From Deinococcus hopiensis KR-140 (GTDB lineage: Bacteria; Deinococcota; Deinococci; Deinococcales; Deinococcaceae), in contig NZ_FWWU01000009.1 in NCBI RefSeq assembly GCF_900176165.1, positions 2,915,001 through 2,979,000 on the forward strand: a stretch of 64,000 bases of DNA, in the 5' to 3' direction. Positions 34,938-45,210 of this stretch are shown piece by piece; position 1 is the stretch's first letter, and each line of letters starts with the position of its first letter. The position numbers and the translations under genes were made by a program. The notes beneath the pieces were generated by a model, which had not been told where the DNA came from, did not search any database, and was given only the letters and a program-made list of their open reading frames with translations.

Positions 34938-35782
34938 TCAGCGGGCCAGACCGACGGTCAGGTTCGCCGCGTAGCCCCCAGCAGGCGTCCCCGTCACGGC
35001 GGACAGTTGCGGGGCGTAGCCATCGCGGAACACCATGTCGCGGTCCAGCGACTGTCGGCCCAGGTTGCTCAGGCTCCGACCGTACCCGTTGGTGGCGTAC
35101 GCCGCCCAGCACGCGCCCTCGGGCAGGGCGAGTTGCGACGTCTGAATCTTGCCCCGCGCGGCCGTTGCCGCCGCCATGGTGGGAAACACCTCGAAGTGGA
35201 TGTGCGGCCAGCGCCCGTCGTAGCAGCCTGGAAAGACGGTCTTGAAGGTCAGCGTGCCGTCCCCTGCACCCCGCGCAGGTCGTCCTCGCCCACGACGCCC
35301 GGGCTGTACATGCTGTACTGGCCGTCGGCCGTGCAGTGCCAGGCGTACACCGCGTATTCGGCGAGGGGCGCACAGCCACCGCTGACATTGACGAGCTTCA
35401 TCTTCAGGGTGAGGGGTACGCCCTGCGCCCGGTTCCCGGTGCCCAGGCTGGTCCGCAGATTGGAGCGGACGATCCCCGAGCGGGTCAATACGTTCACCGA
35501 CTGCCCCGAGACCGCCGGCCCGGCCGCCGGGTACGGCCCGGCCGTCTCGGAGGGAATGGCGGGAACGCAGGCGCCGGCCGTTCGGGTGGCCGCGCGAGCC
35601 AGGCCGAAGCTGCCGCCCAGCAGGGTGGCGATGCCCGCCGCACCGAGAGAAAGGACCCGGCGGCGGTCCAGCACGGCGCGCGAGAGCATGTTCAGGTCGG
35701 CATGGACGCCCAGGCCGTTGAAGTCGTCGGGGTGATCGTGGTCTTCGGCGGGATAGGGCAGGAGGATCGGGCCTTCATTCAT
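34938..35782 (-). pseudogene. exported intradiol ring-cleavage dioxygenase with a single-base frameshift
   Basis: Two frames together give a complete protein. The first carries a Tat-type signal (LDRRRVLSLGAAGIATLLGG) and the first iron-ligand region EYAVYAWHCTADGQYSMYSP; it stops at 35249. The second continues GDGTLTFKTVFPGCYDGRWP and HIHFEVFPTMA, holding the second Tyr and both His ligands, and ends at 34938. One extra base in the run of four C at 35261-35264 would restore the frame, so either a recent inactivation or a sequencing error. AGGAAG lies before the ATG. Relatives cleave catechol-type rings; exported Tat-dependent forms are common in Deinococcus and their substrates are uncertain. 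Confidence 0.8.
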
Positions 35783-35803
35783 GGGCGCACTTCCTGAGAG
35801 GTG

Positions 35804-35829
35804 GGGCCACGCTCCGAGAGACGTGGCCC
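35804..35829. terminator. hairpin between lptF and the dioxygenase gene
   Basis: GGGCCACG and CGTGGCCC arms with a 10-nt loop, upstream of the dioxygenase start and downstream of the lptF stop. No T-run, so likely weak or an mRNA-stability hairpin. Confidence 0.45.
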
Positions 35830-35920
35830 TTTCCAGATCTGTGCAGCGTGTGCCGCGCGTGGGTTCAGAAGGCGCGAGGAAGATGTTCAGAAGCCGTGCA
35901 GGGGTAAGCCTCCACCCGCC

Positions 35921-37038
<1,118 letters not shown>

Positions 37039-37054
<16 letters not shown>

Positions 37055-38094
37055 GCCAGCACGCCCGCCACCGTCAGAAAGGCCAGATTGGGCAGCCACG
37101 CCGCGAGGGCTGGGGCCAGCGCCCCCACCCGCGCCAGCGGGGGCAGGCTGATCCACAACACGTAGAAGGTGGCGATAAAGACGACGGTGGCGGCAAAGCT
37201 CACCGCGCGGTTGCGCAGCAGCAGGCCGAGTACCCCAGCGGCAAAGGCAAACACGACGGGCGTGAGGGGATCGGCAAGGCGGCGCGTGAGCTCGAAGCGG
37301 TCCGCGCGCGTCTCCTCAGGCGTGCCCCGCCCCTCGGCCAGCCGGGCGCGCAGGGCGGGGGTGCTGACGTTCTCGGCCCTGGGCGCGGGCGGCTCCAGCG
37401 TGTCGGGCTGGGGGAAGGTCAGCTCCCCGCGTGCGGGATGCGGGTCCTGTCCGGGCCGGGTAATCCAGGCTCCCTGCAGGGTCCAGGTTTTGGCGCGGGG
37501 GTCCCAGGTGCCGCTCGGGGCCGTTACCGCCTCGTCACCGCGCTGCACGAGGACACCCTGCAGCTGCGCGCCCCCGCCCCCCGCGTTGTTGATGACCCGC
37601 CCAGCGTAAAAGAGGGCTTCACCGGAGGAGAAGGTGTACTCGTCCTGGCTGGGCACCTGCGGCGCGTCCCGGAAGATGCTGTGCCAGACCGGCTCCCAGC
37701 TCGCCAGACCCGCTGGAACGACGTATCCGGCGTTCACATAGGCCAGCGCCCCCGCCAGCACGAAGGGCAACGCGAGCGGCCAGACCAGACTCAGGGGCCG
37801 CACGCCCGACGCGAAGGTGGCCTTCAGTTCGCTGTCGCCCTGCATCCGCCCCAGGGTCAGGAGAACCGCAAAGGGCACCGCCGCCACCAGGGCCCGGTTG
37901 AGCACGGTGGGGGCCTTGCTGCCGAAGACGGCGAGCGCCTGTACCGGTGTGGCGTGATAGTTGAGCAGCGCACCCACCGTGCCGCTGAGAATGTCGAAGA
38001 GCTGCAAAATCAGAAACAGGGCGAGCCCCGCCGCGTACCAGCGCAGCACCTCGCGCAGCACGGAGCGGGTCAGGGTGAGTGGCACGCGCGGCAT
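37039..38094 (-). CDS. LptF/LptG-family lipid/LPS transport permease (second of pair)
   Basis: A 351-residue paralogue of the downstream gene, with the same 3 + 3 helix layout (YAAGLALFLILQLFDILSGT near the N-terminus; VVFAFAAGVLGLLLRN and ATFYVLWISLPPLARVGA near the end) and a beta-rich centre. LGRMQGDSELKATFASGVRP is the conserved segment matching LSRLAADSEIKAALASGMP of its partner. The ATG at 38094 is within a TAGAATG context. It is first in the two-gene operon. Confidence 0.88.
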
Positions 38095-38128
38095 TCTAGC
38101 GGGACCATATGAGATATGCGCAGAGGGC

Positions 38129-38171
38129 AAAAAGCGGAGGGCTCAGGGCGAATCAAGCCCCAGCCCTCCGC
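38129..38171 (-). terminator. intrinsic terminator of ddrC
   Basis: GCGGAGGGCT (38134-38143) pairs with 38162-38171; on the minus strand it is followed by TTTTTGCC. It lies 14 nt after the ddrC stop. Confidence 0.8.
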
Positions 38172-38184
38172 GCCTATCACGGCG

Positions 38185-38883
38185 TCAGCCGCTCTTCTGC
38201 CACAGCCCCCGTTCGCGGCGGGCCACGTCCTCGTGGAGCCTCAGGATGGCGGCATTGCCGAACGCGCCCTGTTCCTCGATGGCGCGGGCGGTGGCGGTGT
38301 CGAGGTAGGCCATGCGCAGCAGTTCCTCGCTGCGCAGACCGTCGCGGGTCTGCTTCACGCCCCGCTCACGCCGAATGGTGGCCGAGTCGGTGCCCAGGAC
38401 CGAGCGGTTGCTGATAGAGCCGAGCTGGCCGTACACCTGACCCTCGCCACCGTGGCGGGCGACGGTGCCCATCAGGGTGCGGCGGGCGTCGGTGCTTTCC
38501 AGGCGGGCGGCCAGCCAGCGCCGGGCCTCGGGGTCCGCGCTGCGCTCGGCGATCTCGGCGGCGAGGCGCACGTCGCCGGTCAGTGCGCGGGCGAGCAGCG
38601 TCTGCGCCCGTTTGCGCCAGCGCCGGGCTTCGGCGGTATTGAGGACGAAGGCCAGCCGCGCAAACTCCGTGGGATGCAGGGTGGCCTCGGGCCCCACACC
38701 GAAGTCGCGTTCAGGGCTTGCGAGGTCATGCTCGGCGGCAAAGGCGGCCCAGTCGAAGGAAGCGCCGCCGGCAGGCAGCGGGAGGCCCAGCGCCGCGAGG
38801 GCGGTGGTGGCTTGCAGCAGCCCATCGCCACTTGCCGGCAGCCGCTGCGTTCCGAATTGAAGGGTAATAGGCGAGGTCTTCAT
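38185..38883 (-). CDS. ddrC: DNA damage response protein DdrC
   Basis: Deinococcus-specific DNA-binding protein strongly induced by ionising radiation and desiccation; the D. radiodurans protein binds single- and double-stranded DNA, compacts and circularises it. The 232-residue product matches that protein in length (231) and in long segments such as EARRWRKRAQTLLARALTGD, RRWLAARLESTDARRTL, HGGEGQVYGQLGSISNRSVL and RRERGVKQTRDGLRSEELLR. An RDRM operator lies directly upstream of the -10 box, so DdrO repression and release by the IrrE/PprI protease are expected. It is monocistronic with its own terminator. Confidence 0.95.
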   Translation of the reverse strand: MKTSPITLQFGTQRLPASGDGLLQATTALAALGLPLPAGGASFDWAAFAAEHDLASPERDFGVGPEATLHPTEFARLAFVLNTAEARRWRKRAQTLLARALTGDVRLAAEIAERSADPEARRWLAARLESTDARRTLMGTVARHGGEGQVYGQLGSISNRSVLGTDSATIRRERGVKQTRDGLRSEELLRMAYLDTATARAIEEQGAFGNAAILRLHEDVARRERGLWQKSG

Positions 38884-38894
38884 GCGTATATCTT

Positions 38895-38900
38895 AGCATA
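38895..38900 (-). promoter_or_regulatory. -10 box of ddrC
   Basis: TATGCT on the minus strand, 11 nt upstream of the ATG and 2 nt from the RDRM palindrome. Confidence 0.7.
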
Positions 38901-38902
38901 AT

Positions 38903-38919
38903 TTACGCTGAAAACATAA
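38903..38919. promoter_or_regulatory. RDRM operator (DdrO site) of ddrC
   Basis: TTATGTTTTCAGCGTAA on the minus strand. It fits the 17-bp radiation/desiccation response motif of Deinococcus (TTATG...CATAA type) with CGTAA replacing CATAA in the second half. Position immediately upstream of the -10 is the usual one. It is the only such site I found in the window. Confidence 0.85.
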
Positions 38920-39104
38920 TCGCCGGGCCGGAATCGTGGGGTTGTTCGGCGGCCGGGGAGCGCGTGAGGGGGCAGATTTTCACAGGGTTGCCCTGCCCTT
39001 TGAGACTTTGGATTGTGCGGGTCCCTCCCGGACAGAGGGTCAGCAACAGGAGTTGACCTTCTGCGATCCGCCGGTCAGACCTTCGGACGGCCATCCTTCC
39101 TCCC

Positions 39105-40532
39105 CTACCACCACACCTCACCCTCGGCCGGGACCCGCAGCCCATCCAGCGGATCGTAGGGCAGGCGCAGCAGCGAACCCGCTCCATTCCACCCGCTCAG
39201 GATCGAGAGGGGCACGCCGCCACCTGGAAAGACCGTGCCGCCCACCTGCGCCAGGTTGCGCGCCTGGGGCAGGCTCCAGCCAGGGCGCAGGCTGCCGAGG
39301 AGGCCGTGGGGGGCCTGGCCATAGAGGGCTCCCGCCACGCCGGTCCTCGCATAATCTGCGGGACCGAGGGGCCGCCACTCGGTCACGTCCAGCGGAAAGC
39401 GCTTTTGCAGGGCGGCGAGCAGTTCCGCGCCGTACATCTCGGGATTCTCCGGCAGCCGGGGAGCGGCGGGCGCGTTGACGAGCAGGAAGGCGCGGTTTCC
39501 ATCCAGGTGCAGGTACAGGGTGGGATCGCGCGGCAGGCCACCCCGGCGGATATCCCGCCACTCGCGGGCATACTCGGCGGGCCAGAAGATGTGGTGGGCA
39601 CGGCCCCGGTCTCCCGCGAGGCGCAGTTGCAGGGCAAAGCCGCTGACGCCGCGCCCAGTGCGGTCCGGCGGCAGGCCCAGCCAGCGGCGGGTCAGGGCCT
39701 GGTCCGCCCCACTGACCCAGGCGTCGGCGGCGAACGCCCCCCGGTCCGTCTGCGCGCCAATCACGCGTCCCCCGTGGACCATCAGGTGCTCCACCCGCGT
39801 GCCGAACTCGAAGCGCACGCCGAGCGTTTCGGCCCGTTCGCGCAGGCGCTCGGCGAGCCCGCCCAGGCCGCCCTCCATATGCCAGACGCCGTAACCCAGT
39901 TCCACCCAGGCCACGTTGTGCAGTACGGCGGGCGCGCGGTAGGGATCGGCCCCCAGGTACGTGGCGAAGCGCAGCCAGAAGGGCGTCAGAAAAGGGCCGC
40001 TGCGCACGTACCGCCCCAGGCTGGACAGCGGTGCCGCCCGGGCCCCCGCCCGAAGTGCGTACCGGGCGAGGTCCAGTCGTCCCGGCGGCGGACCGAACAG
40101 GAAGGTGGGCGCGGCGTCCAGGTACATCTGGCGGGCGGCGTCCAGCAGTTGCCGGTAGCGCCGGGCCTCCCACCTGGAAAGTTGCGCGAGGGTGGAATCC
40201 AGGCTGCCGGCCACGTGCAGCGCCTCTGGGGCGAAGGTCCGGCCCGAGAGCGCGTGGTAGGTGGTGGTGGGGCGCGCAGCCTCCAGCTCGGGGAGGGGCA
40301 GGTCTATACGCTCGTGCAGTGCCCGGAAAATCTGCGGCAGCGTGACGACCGTGGGGCCGCTCGAAAAGTCGCTGTACCCCAGCGCAGCTTTGCCTCCGGC
40401 CCGGTCCAGGGCGTCGAGCACCGTCACGTCCGCCCCCGCCCGGACCAGCCGCAGGGCCGCCGCGAGGCCCGCGAAGCCCGCCCCGATCACGGTCACATGC
40501 CGGGGAGAACGGCGGGAAGAAAGCCCCGTCAT
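39105..40532 (-). CDS. CrtI/CrtD-like FAD-dependent carotenoid desaturase
   Basis: A 475-residue flavoprotein with the dinucleotide-binding motif VTVIGAGFAGLAAALRLVRA and the redox-partner segment LDALDRAGGKAALGYSDF near residue 45, both typical of CrtI-type desaturases; SGPTVVTLPQIFRAL follows as in CrtI/CrtD. The C-terminal FAD motif is represented by QVGGTVFPGGGVPLSILSGW, the usual CrtI ending. It overlaps the glycosyltransferase gene by 4 nt (ATGA) and so belongs to the carotenoid block. It could be a 3',4'-desaturase (CrtD) or another late-step oxidase; the general phytoene desaturase of Deinococcus is encoded elsewhere with crtB. Confidence 0.82.
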   Translation of the reverse strand: MTGLSSRRSPRHVTVIGAGFAGLAAALRLVRAGADVTVLDALDRAGGKAALGYSDFSSGPTVVTLPQIFRALHERIDLPLPELEAARPTTTYHALSGRTFAPEALHVAGSLDSTLAQLSRWEARRYRQLLDAARQMYLDAAPTFLFGPPPGRLDLARYALRAGARAAPLSSLGRYVRSGPFLTPFWLRFATYLGADPYRAPAVLHNVAWVELGYGVWHMEGGLGGLAERLRERAETLGVRFEFGTRVEHLMVHGGRVIGAQTDRGAFAADAWVSGADQALTRRWLGLPPDRTGRGVSGFALQLRLAGDRGRAHHIFWPAEYAREWRDIRRGGLPRDPTLYLHLDGNRAFLLVNAPAAPRLPENPEMYGAELLAALQKRFPLDVTEWRPLGPADYARTGVAGALYGQAPHGLLGSLRPGWSLPQARNLAQVGGTVFPGGGVPLSILSGWNGAGSLLRLPYDPLDGLRVPAEGEVWW

Positions 40533-41608
40533 TGTTCGTAGGCCCGGCCCTTCCACGTCACCCGCCGCCGCATGGCGCGAAGATACACGGGGAGCGTGAG
40601 CAGAGGCGTGACCGGGCCGAGCAGTCCCTCGGCCAGATCGGTGGCCGTTCGCCTCCCGGTGAGCAGGTTGACCAGCGAGCGCTCCAGCACCGTCGCGGCC
40701 CGCCACACCCACACCCCCGGCCTTCCCCGCGCGGGCAGCAGCCAGGGCAAGGTGTAGGCAGCCAGGTGCCACGAGAACGAGGCGGCCATCAGCATGTGTG
40801 AGCGCCCATGGACCGAAAAGGCGTTCTTGCCAAAACCCTCCACCGAGTCGGTGTAACTGCGGTACATCCTCACGCCCACCACATCCCCGCCCAGCGCGAG
40901 GGCCAGCCGCCCGCCCCGCGCCTTGAGGCCCTGGGCAAAAGCCACATCCTCCAGAAGCGCCTCACGCACCAGGCTGTGCCCCCCCACCCATTCGTAGGCG
41001 GCGCGGTGAAAAGCCATGAGTTGCCCATTTGCCGCCGAGGCGCTGCGCTGCGGCAGACGCAGCAGTGGCGCGGGCAGCAGCGTGAGCAGCACCGCGTCCA
41101 CCAGCGGGGTCAGCAGCCGCTCGCCGGGCCTGACGTTCTGCTGCCGGGGATAAACGCTGAGCAGGTCCGCGCCCGAGCGCTCCAGCTCGCGCAGCACCGC
41201 CCCAAGTGCGCCGGGGTGCCAGCGCACGTCCGCGTCGGTGAAGATCAAGACCTCCCCCCTCGCTGCCTCCGCCAGTTGCTGACAGGCCCAGGGTTTGCCG
41301 TGCCAGCCGGGGGGCAGGGGGCGGCCTGCTCTCACCCGCGCCCCCAGGGCGCGCGCCACCTGCGCCGTGCCGTCCGTGCTGGCGTCGTCCAGCACGATCA
41401 CTTCACCTGCCCCCTGCGCGAGCAGTCCCGGCAACAGGTGGGGAAGATTGTGCGACTCGTTCCGCGCGGGCACGAGCAGGGAAACGCGGGCCGCACCAGC
41501 AGGCGTGGGCTGTGCCTCAAGGCGGGGAAACGCGAAGGCATTGACGAGCAGCGACGCCGCCTTGTATCCGAAAAAAGCGGTCAGCAACGCCGAGAGGGCC
41601 CACCTCAC
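40529..41608 (-). CDS. membrane-associated GT2 glycosyltransferase, CruC-like
   Basis: A 359-residue family 2 glycosyltransferase. An N-terminal hydrophobic segment (MRWALSALLTAFFGYKAASL) is followed by the GT-A fold: VSLLVPARNESHNLPHLL, VIVLDDASTDGTAQVA, the metal-binding FTDADVRWHPGAL (DxD), and a ALLEDVAFAQGLKARG ED motif, then C-terminal hydrophobic helices. GTG start overlaps the acyltransferase stop (GTGA). Context with carotenoid genes and an acyltransferase suggests glycosylation of a carotenoid hydroxyl, as CruC does in green sulfur bacteria; that substrate is inference. Confidence 0.85.
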   Translation of the reverse strand: MRWALSALLTAFFGYKAASLLVNAFAFPRLEAQPTPAGAARVSLLVPARNESHNLPHLLPGLLAQGAGEVIVLDDASTDGTAQVARALGARVRAGRPLPPGWHGKPWACQQLAEAARGEVLIFTDADVRWHPGALGAVLRELERSGADLLSVYPRQQNVRPGERLLTPLVDAVLLTLLPAPLLRLPQRSASAANGQLMAFHRAAYEWVGGHSLVREALLEDVAFAQGLKARGGRLALALGGDVVGVRMYRSYTDSVEGFGKNAFSVHGRSHMLMAASFSWHLAAYTLPWLLPARGRPGVWVWRAATVLERSLVNLLTGRRTATDLAEGLLGPVTPLLTLPVYLRAMRRRVTWKGRAYEQ

Positions 41609-42264
41609 CTGTCCCCCGACAGCCGCACGAGGAGACGACTGGGCAGGTCCAGCCGCTCCTGATCGCTCTCGCGCCCGCGCAGGATCCGCAGGTAGCCCCC
41701 CAGTGGCCGCTCAGGATCGACCGCAGAGAGATCGGCGTCCAGCGCGGCAAGTTCGTGCGCGAGCGCCCCCCGCAGGTCCGCCTCCTCCACAGGCGGGCCG
41801 AAGCGCACATACGCCTCTGGAAACTGCCGTCCCCGCAGGACCACCCGCAGCGCGACAGGCACGAGGGGCACCCCCGACGCCCTCGCCACCCAGGCCGCGC
41901 CGGGTTGCAGCGGGGCCACGCGACCAGGCGGCTGGAGCGTACCCTCGGGAAAAATGACCACCCAGGCCCCCGCTTCTGCCGCACGCGCGGCGGGCCGGAC
42001 CTCGCCCGCACCAAGCGCCCCCAAGCGCCGCAGGAAGGGAAAGCGCGAGAGTTGGCGTGCGGTCATGGTGACGCGAAAATCCGCGCCCACCACCCATGCC
42101 AGTTCGCGCAGCACGTACCCGTCCCACCACGAACCGTGGTTGGGGGCCAGGACCGCGCCGCCCGGCGGCCACGTGCCCCGCACCCACACGCCCCCCAGAT
42201 GCTTCCGCAAGCTGCCGCGAATGCTGGCGCGGACGAGGGCCGCCACCGGGTCCGGGCGGCTCAC
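41605..42264 (-). CDS. PlsC-type acyltransferase, CruD-like
   Basis: A 219-residue 1-acylglycerol-3-phosphate acyltransferase-fold protein. Both catalytic blocks are visible: LAPNHGSWWDGYVLRE (NHxxxxD) near residue 50 and VVIFPEGTLQPPGRV (FPEGT) near residue 118, with GVPLVPVALRV after. The GTG start at 42264 overlaps the stop of cruF, and its end overlaps the glycosyltransferase. Three-gene coupling points to joint action on one product; acylation of a carotenoid glycoside (as CruD) or of a lipid precursor are the options. Confidence 0.85.
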   Translation of the reverse strand: MSRPDPVAALVRASIRGSLRKHLGGVWVRGTWPPGGAVLAPNHGSWWDGYVLRELAWVVGADFRVTMTARQLSRFPFLRRLGALGAGEVRPAARAAEAGAWVVIFPEGTLQPPGRVAPLQPGAAWVARASGVPLVPVALRVVLRGRQFPEAYVRFGPPVEEADLRGALAHELAALDADLSAVDPERPLGGYLRILRGRESDQERLDLPSRLLVRLSGDR

Positions 42265-43295
42265 GCCCGCCTCCCCACCGCGCGGGCCAGCAGGAATGCT
42301 GCGAGCATCGCCCCCAGGGTCACGGCGGCTTGCGCATACCGCCCGACGAGGACGAGGCCACCGGGTAGGAAGAACATTTCGACAGGGTACAGGGCGGCGA
42401 AGGTGAGGCGGGAGAGGTTGGGCTGAGGAGCAGATCCAATCAGAACGGCTTCTGCCCCCGGCGAGCGAACGTAGGCGGCCCGTTCCTGCACAGGAAAGTC
42501 CCACACCCGCCGCCTCAATCCAAACAGCGCCGGAGCGAGGCCCGCGAACGCCCAGCTTAACCCCGCCCCCACCGCCCACCAACCGAGGAAATTCGGCACT
42601 GGCGCACCCGCCCAGAGTGGTGCGGCGTCGCGCCACGTCCAGTAGCCCTGGGTGGTCATCAGCGGCTCGAGCCCCACATCCCACGCCACGAGGAGCAGCC
42701 CAGCCAGCCACGCCCGCCCCTGGGCCACAACGGTGGCCGCCAGCGTCAGGGCGAACCACCCCAGCGGCACGATCAAGGGAACACCGAAGACCGTTGGGGC
42801 CGGAGCCCCCTCGTAGGAATACGCTCCGAAGGGAAAGCCCGTGCGGCTGCCCAGCACCTCCACGCCCAGGCCAACGCCGAACGCGAGCGCCGCCATGACG
42901 AGCGCCCGCTGAGGTCCCGCGCCTTCCCAGAGGTAGGCGAGGGCGGACAAAAACAGCGCTCCTGTACCCAACAGCGCGAGCAGCGAAAAGCCCGCCGGCC
43001 ATAGTGGAACGGGGATTTTCAGTACGGCGTACAGCACGGCCAGCCACATCCAGGGCCGCATCTGCCGAGTCAGCGTCTCCGTCCGTTCTCCCAGGGTCCG
43101 GCGAAGCCCTCCCCGCTTTGCATCGCCCGCCAACGCCAGCACGAGGGACAGGGGCAGGCCGAGGGCAATCAGCATCCAGCCGGTAGGCACGCCCCGCAAC
43201 ACGAGCAACGCACCCAGGAAAGCGAGGCCGAGGGCAGCGGAGGCCAGCCCGAGGCGGCGGAGGTTGGGGGGGAAGGGGGATTCTTGAGGGGCCAT
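42261..43295 (-). CDS. cruF: carotenoid 1,2-hydratase (DUF422)
   Basis: A 344-residue integral membrane protein with about eight hydrophobic helices. It bears the CruF/DUF422 signatures: GSRTGFPFGAYSYEG, VPLGWFALTLAATVV, LVAWDVGLEPLMTTQGYWTW and PVPNFLGWWAVGAG. In D. radiodurans the homologue hydrates the psi end of the carotenoid to give the C-1' hydroxyl of deinoxanthin. It is first of a coupled series cruF-acyltransferase-glycosyltransferase-desaturase, each pair overlapping by 4 nt. Confidence 0.92.
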   Translation of the reverse strand: MAPQESPFPPNLRRLGLASAALGLAFLGALLVLRGVPTGWMLIALGLPLSLVLALAGDAKRGGLRRTLGERTETLTRQMRPWMWLAVLYAVLKIPVPLWPAGFSLLALLGTGALFLSALAYLWEGAGPQRALVMAALAFGVGLGVEVLGSRTGFPFGAYSYEGAPAPTVFGVPLIVPLGWFALTLAATVVAQGRAWLAGLLLVAWDVGLEPLMTTQGYWTWRDAAPLWAGAPVPNFLGWWAVGAGLSWAFAGLAPALFGLRRRVWDFPVQERAAYVRSPGAEAVLIGSAPQPNLSRLTFAALYPVEMFFLPGGLVLVGRYAQAAVTLGAMLAAFLLARAVGRRA

Positions 43296-43630
43296 GCCCG
43301 TTTACCCCTCTCTCCTGCAGAGCTCCGCGAGTCCCAACCTCTGCTCCGCCGCTCTGCAGCCCCCCCACAGGCGAGGAGGAGCCAAAAGCCCGTGCTTTTC
43401 TAAATGCTGGAGCCGATGACCAGTGCCCACCCATCCACTTCGAGAACTCCCCAGACGGGCCGTTCGGGCCGCCAGGCACGAGGCCTTCCAACCGGGAGGG
43501 CCGCCGAAGCCGGAACACGGTTGAGCAGAGCAACGCCAGAAACCCCCGTAAACCTCCTTGCCCAATGAACGCGCGGAGCTGCGGAGCAGGGGAGCTGAGG
43601 GGAACGGGGCCACCAGGACGAGGGCTCCCC
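43296..43630. other. gap between crtO and cruF
   Basis: About 335 bp without a convincing gene. The minus strand shows stretches such as GGPNGPSGEFSKWMGGHW in an open frame running toward cruF, but no motif or start supports a protein. A decayed gene is possible. Confidence 0.5.
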
Positions 43631-45172
43631 TCACAACGACAACCCACCCCAGCGCGTCAAGTCCCGAATCAGCACCCGCGCGGCATTCCGCCCCGACGCC
43701 CCCATGATCCCGCCCCCCGGATGCGTACTCGCCCCCGTGAGATACAAGCCCTTCACCCCCGGCCAACGGTACGAACTCGCCCCAAGCCAGGGGCGGAACG
43801 CGAACATCTGATCGAAGCTCATCTCCAGGTGCATGACGTTGCCCCTGGGCAGGCCCAAATTTGCCTCCAGCCACGCGGGCGTCTGCACCAGCTCGCCCAC
43901 GATGGTGTCCCGCGTCCCCGGCGCGTAATGCTCGAAGGCACGCAGGATGTTCTCCCTCGCCTCGGCGGTCCGCGTCTCCCAGTTGCCCGAGGCCAGCTCG
44001 TAGGGGTAATACTGCGCCCACAGCCACAGCGCTTCACCGCCCGGCGGAGCGAGGCTGTCGTCCACGGCAGAGAAGCTCATGGCGATCAACGGGGGATCGG
44101 TGGTCGGTTCCCCGGCCAGATATTCGCCATACGCCTTGTGCAGCTGCCGCTCACTCTTGATCAGCAATCCCAACCCCACCCGGCTGTCCGGCTCGGTATG
44201 CTGGCGGTAACGCACTTTTCCGCTCAGCGCGAGGCGCAGCACCATGCCGAAGCCGTTGCCCACGCGCACGCTCTTTGCGCCCTCGGGGACGTATTCCTCC
44301 GGCAACGCTCCGGCGGTGGTCAGCACGTGCGTGCCCGAAACGACGGCGCGGGCGGTGTACGTCTCCCCGCTCTCCAACTCCACACCCTGTGCCCGGCCCC
44401 CCTTCACCAGAATTTGCTTGACCGGCGCGCTCACGAACACCTCGCCGCCACCGGCCTCCACGGCGCGGCGCAGGGCGCGGGTCAGGCCACCGCTGCCCCC
44501 CTTGGGCCGGGCGACGCCGCCCTCGTGATAGAGGGGGTGCCACAGCAGGAAAGGAGCGCTGAGGGGGTCCGAAGGTGGCGGTCCACTCTGCGCGGCCATC
44601 CAGGTCAGGGGCGCACGGACCCGCTCCTCGCTGAAGTATTCGCGGGCCACGTCGCCGTAGGGCCGCAGGATGCGCGGCAGCTGCGCCTGCCAGTCGCGTC
44701 CGCCCCCGCTGCGGGCCATCATCTTGCCCATCTCCAGCGGACCAGGAGCTGAGTTGAACAGGTCCGCCACCGACCGGGCAAAGGGGGTCCAGTCCTCCAG
44801 AAAACGGTGGTACGCCTCGCCCTGCCCGGGGAAGAGGGCTTCCAGCTCGCGAATAGTGCGCCCCGCGTCCCGGTGAACAAACCAGGGCGTTTCCCCATCC
44901 GAAGCGTGGAACATGGGATCCACCTCGAGGTAATGCAGGCCGTGGCGGGTCAGTTCCAGCTCACGCACCACGGGCGTCATGCGGATCAGGATGTGGGCGC
45001 TGCCGCCGTAGTCGAAGCGGTAACCAGGCACCAGTTCTTCCGTGCTGACTGCCCCGCCGACGATGTGGCGGCGCTCGAATACACCCACCTTCAGCCCCGC
45101 CTTTGCAGCGTAGGCTGCCGTCACGAGGGCGTTGTGCCCCGCGCCCATCACCAACACGTCGAAGTCCGGCAT
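43631..45172 (-). CDS. crtO: CrtO-type carotenoid ketolase
   Basis: A 513-residue flavoprotein related to CrtI, matching D. radiodurans CrtO in length. Landmarks: DVLVMGAGHNALVTAAYAAK (dinucleotide motif), GVFERRHIVGGAVSTEELVP, FDYGGSAHILIR, PLYHEGGVARPKGGSGGLTR, and a C-terminal FAD motif TGASTHPGGGIMGASGRNAA. It introduces the 4-keto group on the beta ring during deinoxanthin formation. It lies upstream of cruF in the same direction but separated by about 335 nt. Confidence 0.93.
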   Translation of the reverse strand: MPDFDVLVMGAGHNALVTAAYAAKAGLKVGVFERRHIVGGAVSTEELVPGYRFDYGGSAHILIRMTPVVRELELTRHGLHYLEVDPMFHASDGETPWFVHRDAGRTIRELEALFPGQGEAYHRFLEDWTPFARSVADLFNSAPGPLEMGKMMARSGGGRDWQAQLPRILRPYGDVAREYFSEERVRAPLTWMAAQSGPPPSDPLSAPFLLWHPLYHEGGVARPKGGSGGLTRALRRAVEAGGGEVFVSAPVKQILVKGGRAQGVELESGETYTARAVVSGTHVLTTAGALPEEYVPEGAKSVRVGNGFGMVLRLALSGKVRYRQHTEPDSRVGLGLLIKSERQLHKAYGEYLAGEPTTDPPLIAMSFSAVDDSLAPPGGEALWLWAQYYPYELASGNWETRTAEARENILRAFEHYAPGTRDTIVGELVQTPAWLEANLGLPRGNVMHLEMSFDQMFAFRPWLGASSYRWPGVKGLYLTGASTHPGGGIMGASGRNAARVLIRDLTRWGGLSL

Positions 45173-45210
45173 CCGGTCCGCATCCTGCCACGGTGAGGCC
45201 GGGCAAACGG

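Noticed and set aside
43302..44027. 241-codon minus-strand frame overlapping the end of crtO
   Set aside because: It overlaps crtO in another frame on the same strand and shows no domain.
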